Below are positions 6,807 through 9,573 of a stretch of DNA of 9,573 nt, one piece after another. The notes under the pieces are model-generated. The model was given only the letters and a program-made list of their open reading frames with translations, was not told the origin of the DNA and searched no databases. How positions within the stretch are numbered: the first letter of the stretch is position 1; each line of letters opens with the position of its first letter. The translations under genes were made by a program, and so were the position numbers. Origin of the DNA: Candidatus Poseidoniaceae archaeon (GTDB lineage Archaea; Thermoplasmatota; Poseidoniia; Poseidoniales; Poseidoniaceae); NCBI GenBank assembly GCA_022451835.1, contig JAKUNX010000067.1, positions 1-9,573 on the forward strand, read 5' to 3'.

Positions 6807-7919
6807 TTAGATAAATGGTGGTCTTACAATTAATGCTTTTACTGATTTTCTAGGACTTGCAACAACCAATACTTCATCACCTTCCATTACTCCAGAAATA
6901 TATCCGATACCTATGCCGATATTTCCTAAACTTGGAGATGGTGCTCCAGATGATAATTTACCGATAATATTGCCATCGAGATCTGACACATCTTTGCCAG
7001 GCCTTGGTAATGGGCCTTTTTCAGTATATTTCACGCCCCACCATCTTGCATCTGCATCTGTGTGCGAAGTAACTCTAGTCTTGCCAATGAAGTCATGCTC
7101 CAAATCTAGGCCAAAAGGAACATTGGTTTCCCAAGAGTCACGAGCCAGAAAATCACTTGCTTCTGGAAGTTGTGGCCAACAAAAATCTACTCCACTTAAC
7201 AAATATCCTTTCTCAAGACGTAATGTATCCCTTGCACCAAGGCCAACAGGAGTTGCTCCGGCTGATATCAATGCACGCCATAATTTTGCAGCATCATTGT
7301 TTGGAATAAAAATTTCATACCCTGGTTCTCCGGTATAGCCTGTACCTTGAATCCAACCGGAAATATCCAGCTTGTTTTCATTGATTTCTTGCCACCTAAA
7401 GCGCCCAACATGAGTATTTGGGCCAAGAGCTTGACTTACTATTTCTTTTGATTTTGGACCTTGAAGAGCAACTATCGAAATACTTGGCGAGAGGTTCTCA
7501 ATTGTAACAGAGCCATCTTTAGGTAAGTTCTGATTAAACCAATCCCACATAACATCAATCATAGAAGCATTTGGCACACCAAGGATTTCTTCATCTGATA
7601 CAATTGCAAAAATCATATCATCAATAATATATCCATCACTATCAAGAAAATGTGTATATGCACAGCGGCCTTCAGAAATTCCTGTTACTTTTTGAGTTGC
7701 TACGCTTTCGAGCCATTCCTTAACATTAGAGCCACTAAATCGAAATGTACCCATGTGGCTAACATCAAATAATCCAGCTCCTGATCTCGTTGCTAAGTGT
7801 TCTTCCTTAATATTAGAATACCAAATTGGCAGCTCAAAGCCATGAAAATCAACGATGTTTGCGTCTAATGCAACATGCTCTTCATACAATGCTGTTCGAA
7901 CTAGTTCACTACTCGACAT
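6807..7919 (-). CDS. gcvT: Glycine cleavage system aminomethyltransferase (T-protein)
   Basis: GcvT releases ammonia from aminomethyl-lipoyl-GcvH and passes the one-carbon unit to tetrahydrofolate or its archaeal equivalent, giving the methylene-carrier. The product has 370 residues, near the family's usual 360-375. Seen in order: LVRTALYEEHVALDANIVDF opening (6-25), RSGAGLFDVSHMG (45-57), the catalytic-Asp segment DGYIIDDMI (95-103, Asp100/Asp101), the folate-side motif GTGYTGEPGYEIFIP (about 193-207), GLGARDTLRLEKGYLLSG, FIGK, and the C-terminal SSGAPSPSL and RPPFI. Relative to E. coli- or Thermotoga-type GcvT as I remember them, the loop after GYLLSG seems to carry an extra 12-15 residues (DFCWPQLPEASDFLARD). 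An in-frame TAA lies only nine codons upstream of the ATG at 7919 with no other start between, so the start is fixed. GGAG occurs about 20 bases upstream, too far for a standard site. It lies 39 bases after the decarboxylase gene. Confidence 0.95.
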   Translation of the reverse strand: MSSSELVRTALYEEHVALDANIVDFHGFELPIWYSNIKEEHLATRSGAGLFDVSHMGTFRFSGSNVKEWLESVATQKVTGISEGRCAYTHFLDSDGYIIDDMIFAIVSDEEILGVPNASMIDVMWDWFNQNLPKDGSVTIENLSPSISIVALQGPKSKEIVSQALGPNTHVGRFRWQEINENKLDISGWIQGTGYTGEPGYEIFIPNNDAAKLWRALISAGATPVGLGARDTLRLEKGYLLSGVDFCWPQLPEASDFLARDSWETNVPFGLDLEHDFIGKTRVTSHTDADARWWGVKYTEKGPLPRPGKDVSDLDGNIIGKLSSGAPSPSLGNIGIGIGYISGVMEGDEVLVVASPRKSVKALIVRPPFI

Positions 7920-7958
7920 AATTCTGCCAAAACTCGGCGCTCCTTAAACAACTGGGAA

Positions 7959-9383
7959 CTAGAACTCTGAAGGAATTTGGTTGATTATCTCCTTACCATG
8001 TCTCTCCACAGATGAGATTAAAGAACGTAGAACTCTTTCATCAATTAGAGGATTGGCTATTACTGCCCTAATAACTATGTCATCTCCAATATTTGATCGG
8101 CTTACTAAATGAATACCTTCTCGCATCATTCGATTTCTAATTTCTTTATTCAATTCATTCAAATCATGACCATCCGCTTCAAATCTAAAGCAAATATTAG
8201 ACCAGTCTCTTTCAGACATCATAGATAGATGTTCATTTTCAATAACTAAATTTTCTAGATAGTCTGATAATTCACAGTATTTCTCAACCATTCTTGCCCA
8301 TCCAGAGTCACCGATTTCTCGCCATGCAATCCAAAGTTTCAGTGAATCGTTTCGGCGCCCACATTGTAGCGAAAAGCGTCCTAAATCGACATCCTTACTA
8401 TCCTCATGGAACAAATAATGTGCGGCATCTCCATGCGCACATACTGCACGTAGAGTGTTCTTGTGTTTTGTCAAAAATACGCTACAAATTAATGGAAGCC
8501 CCATCATTTTATGAGCATCCCAACATACGCTATCGGCTAATTCTATACCATCCATCAAGTAGCGGTGACGTTTTGAAAACAAACAACTGCCGCCCCAAGC
8601 AGCATCGACATGAAGCCAAATATTGTTGTCGTGGGCAATATTAGCAAGTTCTCTAATGGGGTCAAAAGAACCCCGAACTGTTGTGCCTGAGGTTGCGATA
8701 ATACAAAATGGAACTCTATTTGACTCAATCACTCGGTTAACCTCTTCCAAAAGTGATTCCGGTTTCATCCTACCACGCGAATCGCATGAAACTTTAATCA
8801 AATTTTGATGACCAATACCAATCACATTAGCCGACATTAAAGTAGAGTAGTGAGCCTCTGCAGATACAAATGCAACATGCTTTGAGCCGTCAAATCCATC
8901 TAAGGATGACAATGGATTAATTGATTGTCGGGCACATAACATACCAAGCATATTGCCATTAGAACCTCCCGTTGTAAGTGTTCCAAAACCTTCCCCATAG
9001 CCAACAATCTCCATCATCCTGTCAATTATTGCTTTTTCAATAAGTGTAGCAATCGGCGATAACTCATAAGTATACATCGATTGATTGGTGAGAGCTGAAA
9101 TGACTTCTCCCGCAAAACCAGCAATATTCAATCCGCCCCAAAGGGGATTCATAAATTCTGGACGGTTTGTTTTGACACACTGCTTAAGGAAAATATCTAT
9201 GTCGTCTAATATTGATTGAGAGCCATTACCTTCTAACGGCAATGATAAATCTGTAACTTTACGCCTAGATTCGGCGTTTAGGAAATCTACTGTCTTTTGA
9301 TCTGAATTATCTGAAGATTGAATGTAAGAATCAATTCTTTCTACCAACCCGTCGAGGAACTGAGTCAAGTCTGTACCTCGCAT
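7959..9383 (-). CDS. Group II PLP-dependent amino-acid decarboxylase, glutamate/cysteine-sulfinate/aspartate decarboxylase-like
   Basis: This 474-residue protein belongs to the PLP-dependent group II decarboxylases (GAD, CSAD, diaminobutyrate and aspartate decarboxylases), cytosolic enzymes that remove the alpha-carboxyl group. Key features are YTYELSPIATLIE, the PLP phosphate-binding TTGGSNGNM, AHYS (ring-stacking His), HVDAAWGG with Asp260, and DAHKMMGLPLICSVFL with Lys292 as Schiff-base lysine. AHYLFHE and LQCGRRNDSLKLWIAW follow, as in animal GAD and CSAD. Arg439 in VIRAVIANP matches the Arg that binds the substrate alpha-carboxylate in GAD. The substrate side differs: the FNQL motif of GAD and CSAD is FMNPLWGG here, and the loop before LQCGR is shorter and lacks the GAD tyrosine. 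Candidate products are GABA, hypotaurine or beta-alanine (the last for CoA); the sequence does not choose. I start at ATG 9383, with AGGG nine bases upstream (9393-9396); the adjacent GTG at 9386 would add one residue. It heads the gcv cluster, 39 bases before gcvT. Confidence 0.9.
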   Translation of the reverse strand: MRGTDLTQFLDGLVERIDSYIQSSDNSDQKTVDFLNAESRRKVTDLSLPLEGNGSQSILDDIDIFLKQCVKTNRPEFMNPLWGGLNIAGFAGEVISALTNQSMYTYELSPIATLIEKAIIDRMMEIVGYGEGFGTLTTGGSNGNMLGMLCARQSINPLSSLDGFDGSKHVAFVSAEAHYSTLMSANVIGIGHQNLIKVSCDSRGRMKPESLLEEVNRVIESNRVPFCIIATSGTTVRGSFDPIRELANIAHDNNIWLHVDAAWGGSCLFSKRHRYLMDGIELADSVCWDAHKMMGLPLICSVFLTKHKNTLRAVCAHGDAAHYLFHEDSKDVDLGRFSLQCGRRNDSLKLWIAWREIGDSGWARMVEKYCELSDYLENLVIENEHLSMMSERDWSNICFRFEADGHDLNELNKEIRNRMMREGIHLVSRSNIGDDIVIRAVIANPLIDERVLRSLISSVERHGKEIINQIPSEF

Positions 9384-9573
9384 CACAACATACCCTGCGC
9401 GCTAATCCCTTGAAATATGCGGTTGTAAGAACGAATAAAACGGGTAAATAGTAAACCTACCCAAAATAAATAGTTTTTTACCCAATTTGCATTCGATGTA
9501 CAGGAAGTTATTTGATAGTTTTAGATTTAGTAAATTAGAGTAATTCAGAAGATCAATGTAATTTTAAGTAATT
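9384..9573. other. Upstream non-coding region of the decarboxylase-gcv block
   Basis: I find no gene on either strand in these 190 bases. The stretch is AT-rich, holds stops in every frame, and probably contains the main promoter for the downstream genes. Besides the tandem repeat at 9442-9483 and the AGGG ribosome-binding site at 9393-9396, a further GGGTA occurs in sense at 9391-9395, overlapping that site. The outermost part (about 9490-9573) shows only AT-rich sequence with no clear motif. The upstream neighbour gene and its direction are outside the window. Confidence 0.6.
9442..9483 (-). promoter_or_regulatory. Tandem direct repeat, candidate promoter/operator
   Basis: In the sense of the genes this reads as two head-to-tail copies of GGGTA, four or five bases, ACTATTTA. 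The TACCC parts (plus strand) are at 9458-9462 and 9479-9483 and the TAAATAGT parts at 9445-9452 and 9467-9474, so the period is 21-22 bases, two DNA turns. The outer edges also form an inverted repeat GGGTAAA/TTTACCC (9442-9448 and 9477-9483). ACTATTTA could act as a TATA-like box: the inner copy would put transcription start near 9420 and give a leader of about 37 bases with an AGGG ribosome-binding site. Repeats on one DNA face are what a dimeric regulator or duplicated promoter would show. No test was possible here. Confidence 0.4.

Noticed and set aside
6913..7338. 141-residue plus-strand open frame opposite gcvT, and similar plus-strand frames at 421-669, 656-952, 5555-5854, 6482-6745 and 8294-8644
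   Set aside because: Each lies antisense to a well-supported conserved gene, has no recognisable domain, and follows from the codon pattern of the opposite strand.
9484..9573. Possible start of an upstream gene or small RNA
   Set aside because: Stops occur in all frames, composition is uniformly AT-rich and no stable fold or start signal is evident.

Overview
The window reads as a piece of an archaeal genome, most likely a planktonic marine Thermoplasmatota of the Marine Group II (Poseidoniales) or Marine Group III type. The evidence is a GMP synthase present only as its ATP-pyrophosphatase subunit (the archaeal split form), a glycine decarboxylase split into GcvPA and GcvPB, an AT-rich composition, and a secreted protein whose acidic calcium-binding repeats carry the 'CP.GDTGW...TD.DGDGCRDENED' phrase that I associate with these archaea. 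The assignment is from memory of families, with no database search.

Every gene I can support lies on the minus strand, so transcription runs from high to low coordinates. From upstream to downstream: a 190-base AT-rich leader (9384-9573) with a tandem 21-22 bp direct repeat; a GAD/CSAD-like PLP-dependent amino-acid decarboxylase; gcvT; an 89-base gap; gcvPA; gcvPB, overlapping gcvPA by ATGA and having the best Shine-Dalgarno of the window; an unrecognised four-helix membrane protein; purE; and guaAb (GMP synthase subunit B). Spacing after gcvPA is tight (overlap, 8 or fewer, 35 and 1 bases), so gcvPA to guaAb looks like one transcription unit, and the 39- and 89-base gaps upstream allow the whole seven-gene block to be one operon. 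After a 92-base gap comes a secreted beta-propeller protein with thrombospondin type 3 repeats, which runs off the left edge of the window.

Functionally, GcvT, GcvPA and GcvPB are two of the four parts of the glycine cleavage system (T and P proteins). The lipoyl carrier GcvH and the dihydrolipoamide dehydrogenase are not here and must be encoded elsewhere if the system works. The system turns glycine plus a tetrahydropterin-type C1 carrier into a methylene-C1 unit, CO2 and ammonia. One-carbon units feed purine synthesis, and PurE and GuaAb are purine enzymes, so the gene order has a plausible one-carbon-to-purine logic (inference). The membrane protein and the leading decarboxylase are the parts of the block whose role is open.

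I see no tRNA, rRNA, CRISPR array, insertion sequence or phage gene. This is mainly an ordinary metabolic region. The points most worth a second look are the tandem repeat upstream of the decarboxylase, the decarboxylase itself as leader of a gcv cluster, the Ala at a normally His position in PurE, a probable insertion in GcvT, and the His/Asp-rich segment and abrupt end of the repeats in the secreted protein.
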